DNA from: Apostichopus japonicus
Lineage: Eukaryota > Echinodermata > Holothuroidea > Aspidochirotida > Stichopodidae
Direction: 5' to 3'
DNA: 64,000 bases
Assembly: GCF_037975245.1 (NCBI RefSeq)
Contig: NC_092571.1
Location: 16,797,917 to 16,861,916, forward strand
This document shows positions 28,901 through 39,044 of the stretch, in pieces (positions within the stretch are counted from its first letter, which is position 1; every line of letters begins with the position of its first letter). Position numbers and translations under genes: made by a program. The notes under the pieces are model-generated. The model saw only the letters and a program-made list of their open reading frames with translations, was not told the DNA's origin and made no database searches.

Positions 28901-31900
28901 GAAAGTGCACAGCAAATACTAAAACTCCTTCCTACCTTGCTTTGTGAGTATTTCAAATGTTTGTTTTCACTGGGTTCAGCCAATACTTTTGGTAGATTAG
29001 GATCATTAGGGAATGGTTGAGGGCGGAAAGGATTGCATTGGGGAATACTTTATATTCTTTTAGTTCATTGTAGCCTAAATCTATCACATTTACAGGTGAC
29101 TACTTTATAACTCAGTCTATGGTGGAGGGAGGGGAGTTGGAAGAGGGAGAGAACAACCATCCTCTTTTTGTGGGACACAGATTAAAATACAGACAATGGC
29201 TATTCATGACTCATTAAGTTGCTTGGCCTTGTATAACATATTAAGCAAAACAAGGTTCGATCTCTGTTTAACTTCAGTCGGCAGTTCCAAAACCGAACAC
29301 TAGCTACTTCAGACCGGAAAAGATGTGAAGTGGTGCTGGTTATCTTGAGAGGGGGGAAGAGATGTAATTTTACAATGGGGAGTAATCCACACCGGCCACC
29401 TTTATTCATTTAACTGTTAAATCTAACCATCTAGATGAATAACCCAATGGAAGAAGACTCAATGTTTTAAGTTACTTACCTCAGACTGGGTCTGGCTCTG
29501 TGCAGAGAGACTATCAATTGTGATTCCACAAGCCACGGACTGCCTCGGGACGGTGACGTCATCTTCGTAACGAATGTGGATGTCTTTGACATTTAGCTGC
29601 AAGCAGAATGCAACACAAGTTACCATCTACTTTGTTATCACAATGTAAACATTTCATAATGACTTTTCATAAGCAGAATCAATTATATAATATTTAATTT
29701 CATGCCACAATAATAGTTGTGAGTTCGTAGTGTTAAACGATCATTCTCAAACTGTATATGAATGTCTTTTACATTTAGTTAGAACCAATATGGGGCATGC
29801 CATCTATACTATATTACCATAGCATTGTAGTTTGCAATGCAAAAAATGTAATGATGTCTTTTCAGTGACAAAATCGACCTAGCAATATTTCATTCTGAAA
29901 TCTGCATCGAACAGAAAACATTTCCCGACTGTAAACGGTATGAAGACTGTGCACCCAGCAGATTGCCTTGGGATAGTAAACGCTACCTTCGTAAGGGATG
30001 GGGACATCTTTCACATTTACCTGTCAGCCCAGCGTGATGCACACGTTATGACATCCCATATTTATTCAAACAAAGGAGTTGTTGATTTCAATATCAGCAT
30101 ATGATGAATTTACACCAAAAGAAAAAGAAAAAACAATGAGCTATGCAAAATTTAATTCTAAAATCTGTGTGAAACAGAAAACATCCCACAATAATAAATG
30201 GTATGGAAAACGATAAACATCACAGATTACTTTTTGGACAGTAACGTCATCTCCAAAGTTTGGACTGTTTAATTTGGAAGGATAACATATGAGAAGCATT
30301 GTTGGGATGGTCCTGAACCAGAAATCCCATCTTACTCCAGCTGGTTAGAGCTTGAAGCCAACCCCCAACACCCCCCACCCCACCCCCCCGAGACACTAGG
30401 ACTTAATCGTTTCGATTTATCTGTCTCTACACCATTTGGCGTAACACTGTAGAACTGGAATTAAAATTGCAAGGATAAAGTAACCTTTGACCTTCAAGTT
30501 GATTCCATCACCAGATGATTGACATTTTTATCGATTTTTTGAATGTTAAAAATTCTGAACAAACCTGTAAATTCTCCAAGATATTATACACCACAGAAGT
30601 CGAATAGGCATACCAAGAGGAGCCCCCATCTTTGCTTTGCGCAGAGTTGCATTTTTGCTGGAAAGAAATAACATTCAATAAAAGTTTTCAGCTACAGTGG
30701 GGTGATTTTTAATTCAATGTAAAATAGTTTCATTTCGGCAGATGATTACCAAGATTTCAGGCAAGATTTGCTGAAGGGATTAGGGAAGGTGCCACATGTC
30801 ATGAAAATGTGTTGATAAGCCAGATTAACTGTTAGTGTTTTGTTTAAGGAGAAATGTGGACTTTCCCTAGAAGTTTTTAACATTCATAGCTTCAAAAATA
30901 TTTTCTGATTACAAGAGAAGTAATGCTGCAAATCCTAGATTTTATTGTTTTTTCTTCATTTTCGAGTACTGAAATATTGAATAATTACTTGATACTGTTT
31001 TCCCATCTTCGCAGTGTGATATCGAATAAAAGGATGGTAGCTTTTACCTTCCATTCTTCCTCCAACGCGGCTAACTGCTGCTTCTTCCTCTCCAAGAGTC
31101 GTTCCTCTTCCTCTTTGACGTCACATTTTTTGTTGGAGGCAGGGCCAGCTACCAGATAGAGCTTTTCCAGCGATATGACCCATGGATCACTTCTGAGAGC
31201 TCTGACTGGTATTTGGAGGTGGATTTTACCAATAAACCCTTAACAGAGAAAAAAACCCAAGATGTGATGCCCAGGATTTTATTTTATATCTTCCGTAAGC
31301 GGGAGATCTCTCAAGAGAATTTGTCCTTAGCATTGAAAATCATATAAGATAAGAGGTCAGGTAAACCCTCCTTCCCCCCCCACCCCACCCTACCAAAAGA
31401 AGTTAGCTCCAAAATTTCTGCAAAAAGAGAGGAGCCCTACCCTCCCCCCCTCCCCCTCCCCCACCCACTCTCCCAAGTTTGGTTGTTAATTGGACTGACC
31501 TGTTTTCACTTCCACAGGTAAATCAATATTATGTAGAGCATCTTTCCTCAATGGTAGGTTTTCTAGTTCCACCGCACCTATCAGAATAAAATGAAACAAA
31601 ACATACATTTAATGAAAATCAAAATTTATCTACTAATACAGACTTTTGCAAAACACAGTGCTAAGTTGGTAGACGTCTTACAGTGATATTGTTTCTTTGC
31701 AAAAGGTCTCGAATGCTTGACCTTAAAGATTAGGGTTGGGAGGTGATGGGATGAGGGGAGGGGCGATGGGTGAGATATTAGAGTGAATTAGGGGAGAGTG
31801 AGGAAGTGAAAAGAGAATGAGAGAGAGGAAGGGAGGGGGGGGGAGTAAACTGATTTTGTATTAAGATTACCAGCATGTATCTATAAGTGAAGTTAGATGA

Positions 31901-32750
31901 CAACTGTCTAGTTAAATGCTACATGGCTTATTTTGTGACACCCGAATAGTGCGATCAACCGGTAATTAACACTACCGTAAGCACTTGATGATGACAAGAT
32001 GATAAGATCAGAGATTTGTATGCAAATGAGTCTATAAATGCTATTTAGTATTTACATAAGATAGGAAAGTAAGTATTTGGAATTTATAACTGTTCTCAAT
32101 GTATTTACTATTTACCCTCACAAGCTCACAGAAGGTACACACTTGTTAGGGATGTATGCAACTAATTGTTGCAGGCTTAAGTGTGCTTATTGGGAAACAG
32201 GAAAACAGTAGGGTTTGTAAATCAACTTATGCTTGGATTAGAATGTTAAACCCAAGAGTCAATGACTCCAATGAAATAAAAGAGAAATTAAAATTGCTGT
32301 TCAAAGCATAAAACAGCTGATCTCTGTCATATAGCAGGTGTTTCTTGGTTCTATAGTGGGACACACAACATATTTTTCCCCCCAAAGATGCCAATATATG
32401 TGGGAAGTAGACTTTGACCTAATGTACTGTTGTTGCAATATACAGTAATAAAGCTACTTAGTGCCTTTGGGGTCATTGTCATCACCGTGTGTGCTGCTTC
32501 AGAAGCCATTTCCCTTAAATAGTCTGTTGTATTTCAGACTAACCTCTTCCACACGATATCCGTAGCAAACTTACCACTCAAAAGCCCGATGGAGAGCTGG
32601 TCTGTGTTGAGGTTCTCAACATATTCACCTAGATATGTGTTGAGAACCCATGCTGCCAGTCCTTCCAACATCTTCCAAATGTTAAAACTTCAATACCTTG
32701 CCTTCTTCTTCTCTGGTAGAAGTCCAAAGATTTAACATGGTATGTAGATT
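1..32750 (-). CDS. VPS13D: VPS13D-like bridge-type lipid transfer protein, N-terminal ~2,720 residues (3' end outside window)
   Basis: The gene reads right to left. I rebuilt 38 coding exons with GT-AG junctions and continuous phase from an ATG at 32671 to an exon cut by position 1. The N-terminus contains [19 protein letters not shown] followed by [16 protein letters not shown], the chorein start typical of VPS13. The match is closest to VPS13D rather than the A/C or B paralogues, as are the Trp/Gly stretch after residue 410 and the [11 protein letters not shown] motif. The family forms a long hydrophobic groove carrying phospholipids between ER and mitochondria or peroxisomes. Human VPS13D is about 4,400 residues, so roughly 60% is present. 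The usual UBA, VAB, APT1/ATG2-C and PH regions would lie left of the window. Total coding length is about 8.16 kb. Family assignment is from remembered conserved motifs, not a search. Confidence 0.93.
1095..1345. repeat. AGTAT/AGTAC pentanucleotide-like microsatellite
   Basis: About 250 bases of imperfect (TATAG/TACAG) repeats in the VPS13D intron between exons 36 and 37. There is no coding content. Degeneration rises toward the left end. Confidence 0.85.
3425..3755. repeat. Two-copy tandem duplication, ~170-bp unit
   Basis: The stretch with TACCCCATTCCTGCCCCTGG occurs at 3435 and again at 3605. It continues in both copies through CATCTAATCGACAAGG and CGACGAACGAAAATGTG with few differences. 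It lies within the VPS13D exon 33-34 intron, has no splice role I can see, and is a recent local duplication. Confidence 0.9.
5090..5300. repeat. AT-rich (ATATCATATAT) satellite at the LINE 5' junction
   Basis: Irregular ATAT/ATCATATAT repeats abut the 5' end of the retrotransposon. A similar tract resumes at 8541-8630 after the element's 3' end, so the insertion probably landed inside one AT-rich repeat. Confidence 0.75.
5303..8545 (+). mobile_element. Non-LTR retrotransposon (CR1/L2/Rex1-like LINE), near full length, broken
   Basis: One ORF frame (5303-7267) encodes an apurinic-type endonuclease ([42 protein letters not shown]) followed by reverse transcriptase ([21 protein letters not shown]). 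Fingers and palm continue in another frame from about 7260 ([24 protein letters not shown], the catalytic box [18 protein letters not shown]). A TGA at 7869 and a further shift near 7975 precede the C-terminal domain ([24 protein letters not shown]). The 3' end is AATAAA-like followed by a short TCTA repeat, usual for CR1/L2-type elements. It sits antisense in a VPS13D intron. A small deletion at about 7255-7262 explains the main frameshift. Retrotransposition by this copy is not expected. Confidence 0.92.
8767..12986 (-). CDS. VPS13D: VPS13D exons 26-31 (residues ~1889-2318)
   Basis: Exons are 12806-12986, 11789-12044, 10827-11007, 9975-10344, 9020-9243 and 8767-8845. Exon 27 ends [14 protein letters not shown] then FDFF, and exon 28 continues [14 protein letters not shown], so the split codon fixes the exon 28 acceptor at 11008. 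Exon 28 carries [20 protein letters not shown] and exon 29 [20 protein letters not shown], two of the most conserved motifs in the VPS13 family. Exon 29 then runs into a Ser/Pro-rich loop. Exon 30 starts with a polar linker before [20 protein letters not shown]. Confidence 0.91.
13015..13160. repeat. Two-copy ~70-bp tandem duplication in a VPS13D intron
   Basis: The sequence beginning TTGTGTGCACAA and running through ATATAGTAAA to AGGACTTT occurs at about 13021 and again at about 13091, with scattered differences. Confidence 0.75.
13571..15462 (-). CDS. VPS13D: VPS13D exon 25, a single 1.9-kb exon (residues ~1258-1888)
   Basis: One uninterrupted 1,892-base exon encodes 631 residues, while most neighbouring exons are 80-400 bases. 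It opens after a CAG acceptor with [20 protein letters not shown] and closes at FESKYQK before a GTATGA donor. It contains further groove strands ([36 protein letters not shown]) separated by long Ser/Glu/Asp-rich, probably disordered loops (for example [16 protein letters not shown]). Base composition looks richer in G+C than the flanking introns. The size suggests intron loss or an ancestral large exon. Confidence 0.92.
16018..22037 (-). CDS. VPS13D: VPS13D exons 15-24 (residues 727-1257)
   Basis: Exons are 21948-22037, 21399-21498, 20932-21082, 19844-20066, 19107-19225, 18434-18543, 17822-17987, 17318-17682, 16802-16917 and 16018-16171. Recognisable VPS13 strands are [13 protein letters not shown] (exon 15), VVLDFGRL (16), [20 protein letters not shown] and [19 protein letters not shown] (18), [20 protein letters not shown] (21) and [15 protein letters not shown] (24). 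Exon 22 has a Ser/Pro-rich disordered loop followed by [11 protein letters not shown]. These are the repeating beta-strand units that build the lipid channel. Exon 19 (NHCLTLLTD onwards) is the least conserved; its acceptor is placed after a long pyrimidine tract at 19226. Confidence 0.88.
16450..16525. repeat. Short minisatellite GGTCATGAGGGATAA, about four copies
   Basis: The unit of 18-19 bases repeats with substitutions in the VPS13D exon 23-24 intron. No other function is apparent. Confidence 0.8.
19000..19075. repeat. Tandem repeat GGGTACCCGAAGTGGCT, about three copies
   Basis: Copies of a unit of roughly 28 bases, containing TGGCTCTGTTTA and GGGTACCCGAAG, lie just 3' (in transcript terms) of VPS13D exon 19. 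Confidence 0.7.
22308..27727 (-). CDS. VPS13D: VPS13D exons 8-14 (residues 247-726)
   Basis: Exons are 27486-27727, 26736-26904, 25951-26043, 25177-25315, 24144-24544, 23597-23766 and 22308-22533. They encode the [14 protein letters not shown] segment, a REWWKFAI motif shared by VPS13 proteins, a basic/acidic helical stretch, and a Trp/Gly-rich run ([12 protein letters not shown]) followed by a Pro/Ser linker in exon 11. Exon 12 contains an acidic disordered loop and then [20 protein letters not shown]. Exon 14 has [13 protein letters not shown], a conserved groove-wall motif. Introns between exons 9 and 11 hold short C-rich tandem repeats. I saw no frame break. Confidence 0.9.
25740..25800. 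repeat. AACG/AACA tetranucleotide microsatellite
   Basis: GAACGAACGAACGAAC grades into AACAAACAAACG. It is intronic, between VPS13D exons 10 and 11. Confidence 0.85.
26315..26610. repeat. ~85-bp tandem repeat, about 3.5 degenerate copies
   Basis: Each unit has a C-rich tract (CCCACCCCC type), an A-rich stretch with CAAACAATAT, TTAACTGACAGATCACAT, and then CTTATCACTCCC. Copies start near 26315, 26400, 26475 and 26555 within the VPS13D exon 9-10 intron. Confidence 0.75.
28307..32750 (-). CDS. VPS13D: VPS13D exons 1-7: start codon and N-terminal chorein domain (residues 1-246)
   Basis: Coding exons are 32575-32671, 31500-31577, 31048-31238, 30565-30657, 29480-29596, 28730-28840 and 28307-28357. 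The first exon extends 5' as UTR to about 32750, where an AG acceptor after a T-rich tract implies at least one upstream non-coding exon. A short upstream ATG reading frame of about 18 codons lies in this UTR and ends before the main ATG. The chosen ATG begins [15 protein letters not shown], matching the family start. Exon 3 ends in a charged helix ([19 protein letters not shown]). Exon 5 carries [13 protein letters not shown], a hallmark of the VPS13 N-terminus that lines the entry of the lipid groove. Exon 6 gives the conserved FSIYWD strand. All junction phases agree. Confidence 0.93.
29480..30290 (-). repeat. Tandem duplications containing VPS13D exon 5 relics
   Basis: Functional exon 5 is 29480-29596. 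A related block at 29937-30030 retains an AG acceptor (CTGACAG at 30021) and an open frame in the same phase, reading [14 protein letters not shown] against [14 protein letters not shown] in the real exon. Weaker copies are at about 29745-29800 and 30225-30290 (GACAGTAACGTCATCT against GACGGTGACGTCATCT). Spacing is about 240-280 bases and intron-derived sequence is shared between copies too. I read these as decayed duplicates. The best one could be spliced but lacks a good donor (GTTTAC). Confidence 0.7.
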
Positions 32751-33685
32751 CTAAAAAGAAAGTGCAAAAGAAACTTTCAAATCCCACAGAATATATCAAT
32801 TTACAGTACCATACTACGGATAAATTAATGAATATACTGTTACGGAAGAAGAACATGAGGATAATTACAGATTGCAAGCTTATGTTTTTGGGGAGGGTGA
32901 TGGAGCACAGGAAGGGATTCCTATATGCTATCATGCAATACTATGCAGAAAGAAGTCAGGACGGCTCTTTTAAATATTTTTTAACAATTCCCTTGCAAGA
33001 ATGTGCAAATCGAATCATCCGTTTCTCTTGGTTACAGGCGACAGGACCTGATGGTATCTTAGGCAGATTTCATATACTGATCGCTCTGGAAACGAACATC
33101 CGAGGATAAAGTAATATATTGTTGTCAAGATATTACAGAGTCCTCTTAGGCCATTTGACAGACCACCCTTCAAATTCGGTAATGTTCAAATTTCTGTTGT
33201 TGCCTCCCATCCCCCCTCTTCCCACACCCCCATATTATTGAAATATGTACATGCCAGTGGGCACCCCATTGAAAGATAACTCTATACTGACTTTACATTT
33301 GAAAACAAATGTCACAGTTCAGATAGCATTAACTGAAAAGTGTTGGATATATTTAAATAAACTAGATGGCTTACTCAAATTGTTTGCTGTGCTGTAATGG
33401 AGTTTGCATTTTGATTTAAGAATTTGTCCTGCAACATGGTACAGTACAGTAGGGTATCCGTTAAAGTATGTTTATCATGCAACGCATACTATCAGACATC
33501 AATCAAATTTGCTCAATTTGTACTAAGACCATTACGATTGCCTCATCTACAGGACTTTATCTTGACATATCAAACACATGTATGCAAGGGCAGGTTCATC
33601 AGTCAATACAGACACAACGTGAATACTACCAGCATATATACCACAGTTTATATTTTTTACCCTCAATTTCTTACAAATTATTTCC
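32751..33685. other. VPS13D upstream intron, no gene seen
   Basis: AT-rich sequence between the 5' UTR exon of VPS13D and the hAT-like nest. Only short open frames without recognisable domains, and no RNA gene, are visible. Confidence 0.5.
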
Positions 33686-33738
33686 AGGACTTACATAGGC
33701 GTACGAGGCGGGGGGGCAGGGGGGGCAGACTGCCCCCC

Positions 33739-33893
33739 CAAATTTCCAGAGGACAAGAAATTCGGGCAAAAGTCCTGAAAAATTCGGGCAGCCTAAGAGG
33801 AGAAAAAATATAGATATATATATATATATTTTTTTTCTCGTAGGCTGCCCGAATTTTTCAGGACTTTTGCCCGAATTTCTTGTCCTCTGGAAA
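33739..33893. repeat. Long inverted repeat (hairpin) inside the hAT-like element
   Basis: The left arm from AATTTCCAGAGGACAAG through CTGAAAAATTCGGGCAGCC is mirrored almost perfectly after an AT-rich loop by GGCTGCCCGAATTTTTCAG through CTTGTCCTCTGGAAAT. Arms are about 65 bases with a loop of roughly 25-30. Confidence 0.9.
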
Positions 33894-34094
33894 TATATAT
33901 ATATATATATAAATATGCAGAAGCTTGCCCGAATTTTTTTCAAATTTTTGCCCGACAATTCCATGATTTTCTTTATTTAGCATCATGCTGCCCGAATATT
34001 TCCGTGTAACACCATCGTAAGTGCAGTTCATCTGGGCTACCACCCTTTTTGCACGATCAATTTTTTTTCTAACTAGTCAATTGTATACCTGGAC

Positions 34095-34745
34095 CAACGG
34101 CGGCGGAACCGGGGGGAACAGGGGGACGTGCCCCCCCCCACTTTTCCTCAGGTTAAAAATGTGCCTTTTTTCTACATAAAAATTGAGGTGCCTCAAGTTA
34201 GCAAGAGGCCAGGGAACCAGAATGAATACTCGGGAAGGGCCGTTTCCGGCCATCTGAGGGGTTTGTAAAAACCAAAAATTTTCTAGTACAATCCGCGCCA
34301 ACCGATGGTGGCGCTCCGCTCAGATAGTCGTACATACAACTTTGCAAATCCTGGCTAAGCCCGTGACTTTTAATGAATTTCTGTGGATCAAAGTCAAAGC
34401 TATTTTGAATGGAAAAAATTTGTTAAGATATTAACAAGAAAAAAACTTTAATTCGGAAGATTCCTACATTAGCAACTACGTAGCATGATTTCACCTCATT
34501 TTGTCTCAAAAGAAAACTTGTTCCTTGTTTCCCAATTTGCGCATTGGATATTGCAGTGCTAGTATAGGCATATTTTCCTTTGGGGGGGGGGGGGGCGTTG
34601 ATGGAGTGATGTGTATATGCAAATAAGATAATACAATAAGAGTTATAAAGGGTACTAAATATAAGGCTGCTTCAGTCCAATCGAATTTCTACAAAGTGCC
34701 CTTTGATGTCGGTGCCCCCCAGATTAAAGTGCTTCCGCCGCCTTG
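34095..34745. mobile_element. Nested hAT-like element with 8-bp target duplication
   Basis: It starts CAACGGCGGCGGAACC and ends GTGCTTCCGCCGCCTTG. It is flanked on both sides by ACCTGGAC (34087-34094 and 34746-34753). It lies inside the larger element at 33694-35311, so it inserted later. It contains one copy of the shared GC-rich box at 34295-34328 and no open frame resembling a transposase. Confidence 0.88.
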
Positions 34746-35319
34746 ACCTGGACACCCCCAAACTGAGTGTTTATAAGAAACATTTTCTTTTTCATGGATG
34801 GTGGGGTGGGGGGGGGGGGGGAGTGCCTACAAGCCTAGTAGTACAGGTTTATCATATTCTTGTTACATTTTATACTGTTTTGTGAGACAAATTGCAGTCT
34901 CACCCGGCACAGCGACATTATCCCGCCTACGTGTCGTTGAACAATGTATGTTTTTCTGGAGTTAGCTGAGTACTGTGTTAAAATAATAAATAAGGTAACT
35001 AAATAGGAGCTTAAAAAATATACTGTCCCATTTTTCCCCTTCAAAGTGATGTTACCATTTTTTCTTCTTCTAATTTACCAAATTTTTGGGGAAGTGTAAA
35101 TTTCTAAAACGTGAGATTATAAAATAAAGAATGTTTAGATGCAACTTGCAAGGCCTCAGAAGTGCCGTTTCCGGAGAGGCATTGTTTGCCCAAAAAATTT
35201 TTGTTCGCTACGCGCCAACCGATCGTGGCGCTCCGCTTAGATAGTGTCACGGGTACTTTCGGGCACAAAAAGTTCTGCCCCCCCAAACTGAAATGGTCCC
35301 GTACGCCTATGAGGACTTA

Positions 35320-37462
35320 CTTACTGGTTGAGAAAAACACAAAATCCTGTACAGTAATGCCCTGTACAGACAACTGTAAGAGAAAGTACAAGTTTACCAT
35401 TGCTCTGTAGCTTATATTTAAGTCCATATGGCAAATGTATCGTATCAAGTTTAACGGTACATATGCAATGTCCGACAAATTTTTAAACTTCAGAAAGGTG
35501 TCTTTTCTGTGACACAGTACAGTAGATGAGGTCTGACCTTGAAAGAGATTAGGCAGAAGTGAACTTTACAAGAAAGAAGGAGATAAAAGAGGGAATGGCT
35601 TGTACTGATGCTTGGCTCCAAAAATCTAATAAAAAAATCTGAATGGCACTGCAGATAGAAGTATCCTAATTTTACTATTTCCTGTAAAACACATTTGGTT
35701 GTTTCATATAAATCTGTACATGTTTTTAGTATGGCCGTTTTTCTATTTGTTTGAATGATGTGTACAGAAACACTGTAACTTTTTTCACCCAAAACAGAGC
35801 CTGGACACAAAAACAAAACAACTTGACCCACTCTCCAAGTGCAGTCCCAACATTAATATGAAGGCTGGAACACACTGTGATCATGATGGTATTCATAATG
35901 TGAGGTTAGTTCAGTTTATTAGTTTTAGGAGGGGAAAAATGAGGTCAGGAGGGACACAAATTTCCGTCACTATGAAAAACAGCTACTGTGAACACATAAC
36001 CCTCAAATCCAACTAAAATTCTGAAAATAACCCAACAAAAGCATTCTTAAAGCCATCGACACTGGAAGAATCGAAAATCGAGCCAGGTAAATTATTCTAT
36101 TTGTTCACAAACTCTCTGAGGAAGATTTTATATACGAACAGTTCATCTGCCACGGACAATTGGCACATAGTGCAGTCTTCATACAATGACCTCCGTAGTA
36201 TTTCCTTCCATTGGAAAAGCTGAACAACCACTAAATCAAATGCTAAGTTATCAAAGCTGCAAATGATTGTGTCAACCACAATCCATCACTTCGGAACCTT
36301 CTAACTTCTAGGGTGGTGAGATTGAGAAGCCATAGCCTCTCGTGGTGGGCAACATTCTTCAGTGAGTCTGTTGCAGATTTCACATTTTTCAGGTCTCTCC
36401 TTTCTCTCTCAAGTGAGTTTTCTGTTCCAGAGTGAGTTGTTCAACGGACATACCATTGTGGTCATCACGTGCATCGTGGGCAGCACAATCTACGACTGTT
36501 CCCAGTCCAGCAAAAGTTGTAAAACTGTGCAGGCTACAATGTATTTCAATATCATTTGTTTTGAGGTCAAGAAAGTTGCTATCGCATATGCAATAACATA
36601 ACAATGTGTGAGCAAAAAAGTTGCTTATAAACTTTGAGGAAAATTATGTTCCTATGGTCTAGGTCCTATTATGGTCTAGGTCCTTTCACAACATGTCTCA
36701 CAAAATCAGTAGAAATGACCCTTGCCTAGGTTTTGTAGCAACTCAAAGCTGCTTTGGTTAATTATTTAGTCTTGAGTTATGCCTTTCTTTAGGCAAAACA
36801 GAGATTTTGGGTGTTGCTGTTATTGTTAACGTATTTTAATATACTGTTCAGCAAGTTAGGTCTAGAGTTAGGCTACATTAAACCTTAGGCCTAATAATAC
36901 TTTATCATCACTATAGGCTATGCCTTATACTACAGTTTGATACCTAAGAGTAATCAAGAAACGGCGAAATCTTACCCAGTAAGTTTATCGGAGATGTTCA
37001 TACAATAACTCGTAAGTTGATCACTGAATCAGTTAACAAATACTACTCGTGTACGGTTTCACCCATCTCGACAAACCTCGTAAACAGGGTTAAGAATTAC
37101 GCAATCCACTACCCTGTTCCATTCTGGCATCGAACGCCGTTTTTGTAGAAAAAGTTGGCTTCGACACGAAACTTTACCAGTATTATTACATGCATGGACG
37201 TCGGCATGAGCATGGGGCAGGCGGGGTGGGGGAGGGGGGTGGAGGATATAACAGACTTCCAGTTTTCCCCAGAAAACCGTCCAGTATCGTTTCAAAGTAT
37301 CGGTTTATGTTTGGTCCTGTTTATAATGCGGCTTTAAGCTCATTTTGCAGGAGGTTGATTGTGATCGGAATAGCTTCCGGAGTGCGAGAGTTTTAATATC
37401 AATGCAATAATTATAATGTGTATCACTTGTTACATAACACGGAACCAGGAAGGAAAGTCGCA
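35320..37462. other. Upstream region of VPS13D, likely containing its promoter; no gene recognised
   Basis: About 2.1 kb without convincing coding sequence. From about 37,000 to 37,450 CpG dinucleotides become noticeably more frequent, and a possible plus-strand first exon follows. I infer a shared (bidirectional) promoter here but see no decisive core element. Confidence 0.35.
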
Positions 37463-37544
37463 ATGTCCTTCCGCTCCTTATTGGAAAGCAACAAGAGCGA
37501 AGAAATTTACTCAGATCTTGAAAAGTTGAATATATTATACAGTG
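37463..37544 (+). CDS. Possible first coding exon of an unrecognised plus-strand gene
   Basis: An ATG in a good context (GTCGCAATGT) opens a frame MSFRSLLESNKSEEIYSDLE, continuing KLNILYSG to a GTAATG donor at 37545. The 27 residues look like an amphipathic protein start and the CpG-richer sequence upstream fits a promoter. No downstream exon could be identified, so this may be chance. Confidence 0.25.
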
Positions 37545-39044
37545 GTAATGTATATCTTTCTATACTCTACATAAAATACCAGGTCTTTTCGTTAGTAATG
37601 TCAATAACTACCAATAACTACCCTTTTTCTATTATTGCAATTTGATAGCAGCCTATACAGCTGAATGCAACGGAAAAAGTTTTATTTTATTTACGGTAAT
37701 TAAATAATTCGTAACTGATATCTGATCAAACAGGGACAACAAAAATCATGCAGTGAATCTGTACTCCACACTGAGTACTTTCACATGATATGGAATAAAT
37801 ATGAATTATAATGAATTAAAATCTGACATTAATTATTAATTAGACTATGTGGCGGAATGAAAGAAAGACCTTATTGCACTGGAGGCATTGAAGAAATTAC
37901 ACAATGTTGATATTTTCAAAATGGGGATATGTCGAAATGAATTATAATGAATTAATACTTGACATTAATTATTAATAAGACTAGGTTAAATGAAGAAATG
38001 AAAAAAAAATGAAGAAAAGGGTATATTGTAAAGTTAATGTATTAATTATAAACACATTTTGACAAGTTCCTAATCATTTATCAAATTTGTAAATACCCTA
38101 TCATAATTTGTCAGAATGGTAAACAAGCATAATATTCCCCATTTTTTTTTATATCAAAGGAACGTTTAATTATAGTATCCGAAGAGATACTCTAAATTCA
38201 AAAAACAATAAAACTAAAAAATAATAAGGGAAATATTTTCATTTGATGGTAGATGAAGTACAATGATTTCCAATATTTTCATTATAATATTTTCAGTACA
38301 ATATTTTCATATGATGATTTGATGGAGTACTATTTCGGCAGGAATTGCAACAAAATGTATATAATACGATACATATGTATTGGAAGTATAAATAACTAAA
38401 GTTACAACGGTAAAATATTTATAAATGCATATAATAGGAAATTAGTATATCAATTTATTGCAGATTTAAATCACAAATTATTGAAAGAGATAAGAACACA
38501 AACAAGCATCTTCAAAATATAATAATTCACAAATAAGTCAATGTTTATATATATTTGTAAATCAAGTAAAAAAAAAACTGATGGAAAATTATGCAAACAT
38601 ATCAGTCAGAAAGTGCAAAGATATTATAGATTTTCCAGAAAACTGACTGAAAGACAAATTTAGAAAGAAATAACAAGTACCGTCACCAAAAAACAAACTT
38701 AAAGCTGAAATGATATCAATAATGATAATTATTCGTGCGGAATGTTAAAACGTCACCAGTATAACTTTCAAATATGCAAATATAGCCGATACAAAAAAGA
38801 TATGCAATTACAAAATTAGATTATAATCAGTCATTTTAAAAGTTCGTTACTAGTCATTCCAAAAATAAGTCATCCCTAATTTTAACTGTCCTCGATTTCT
38901 TGGAGGGTAACAACTTCAGAGCAAAGTACCGTTGAAAAAGTAAAATATTTTTTTCAGCTTGAATAAATGTTTGAGGAGACATGGTTGACCTTTGATCCGG
39001 ATGTCGACAATCGTTGTAACATCTTATGCCATCTTCTGTGCAGT
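37545..39044. other. AT-rich intergenic region between VPS13D and the scramblase gene
   Basis: Very AT-rich sequence. TAATGAATTA(A)-containing stretches repeat at about 37805 and 37940. No coding sequence or RNA gene was recognised. Scramblase A 3' UTR must occupy the right end. Confidence 0.5.

Larger units (their letters stand above)
33694..35311. mobile_element. hAT-like non-autonomous element with 8-bp target duplication (outer element)
   Basis: It starts CATAGGCGTACGAGGC and ends GTCCCGTACGCCTATG, giving a 12-base perfect terminal inverted repeat. The flanks carry the identical octamer AGGACTTA (33686-33693 and 35312-35319). An 8-bp duplication and short TIRs are typical of the hAT superfamily. 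No transposase is encoded. Inside are a long hairpin (33739-33893), a second hAT-like element (34095-34745) and, near the right end, a GC-rich subterminal box (35212-35245). Confidence 0.88.
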
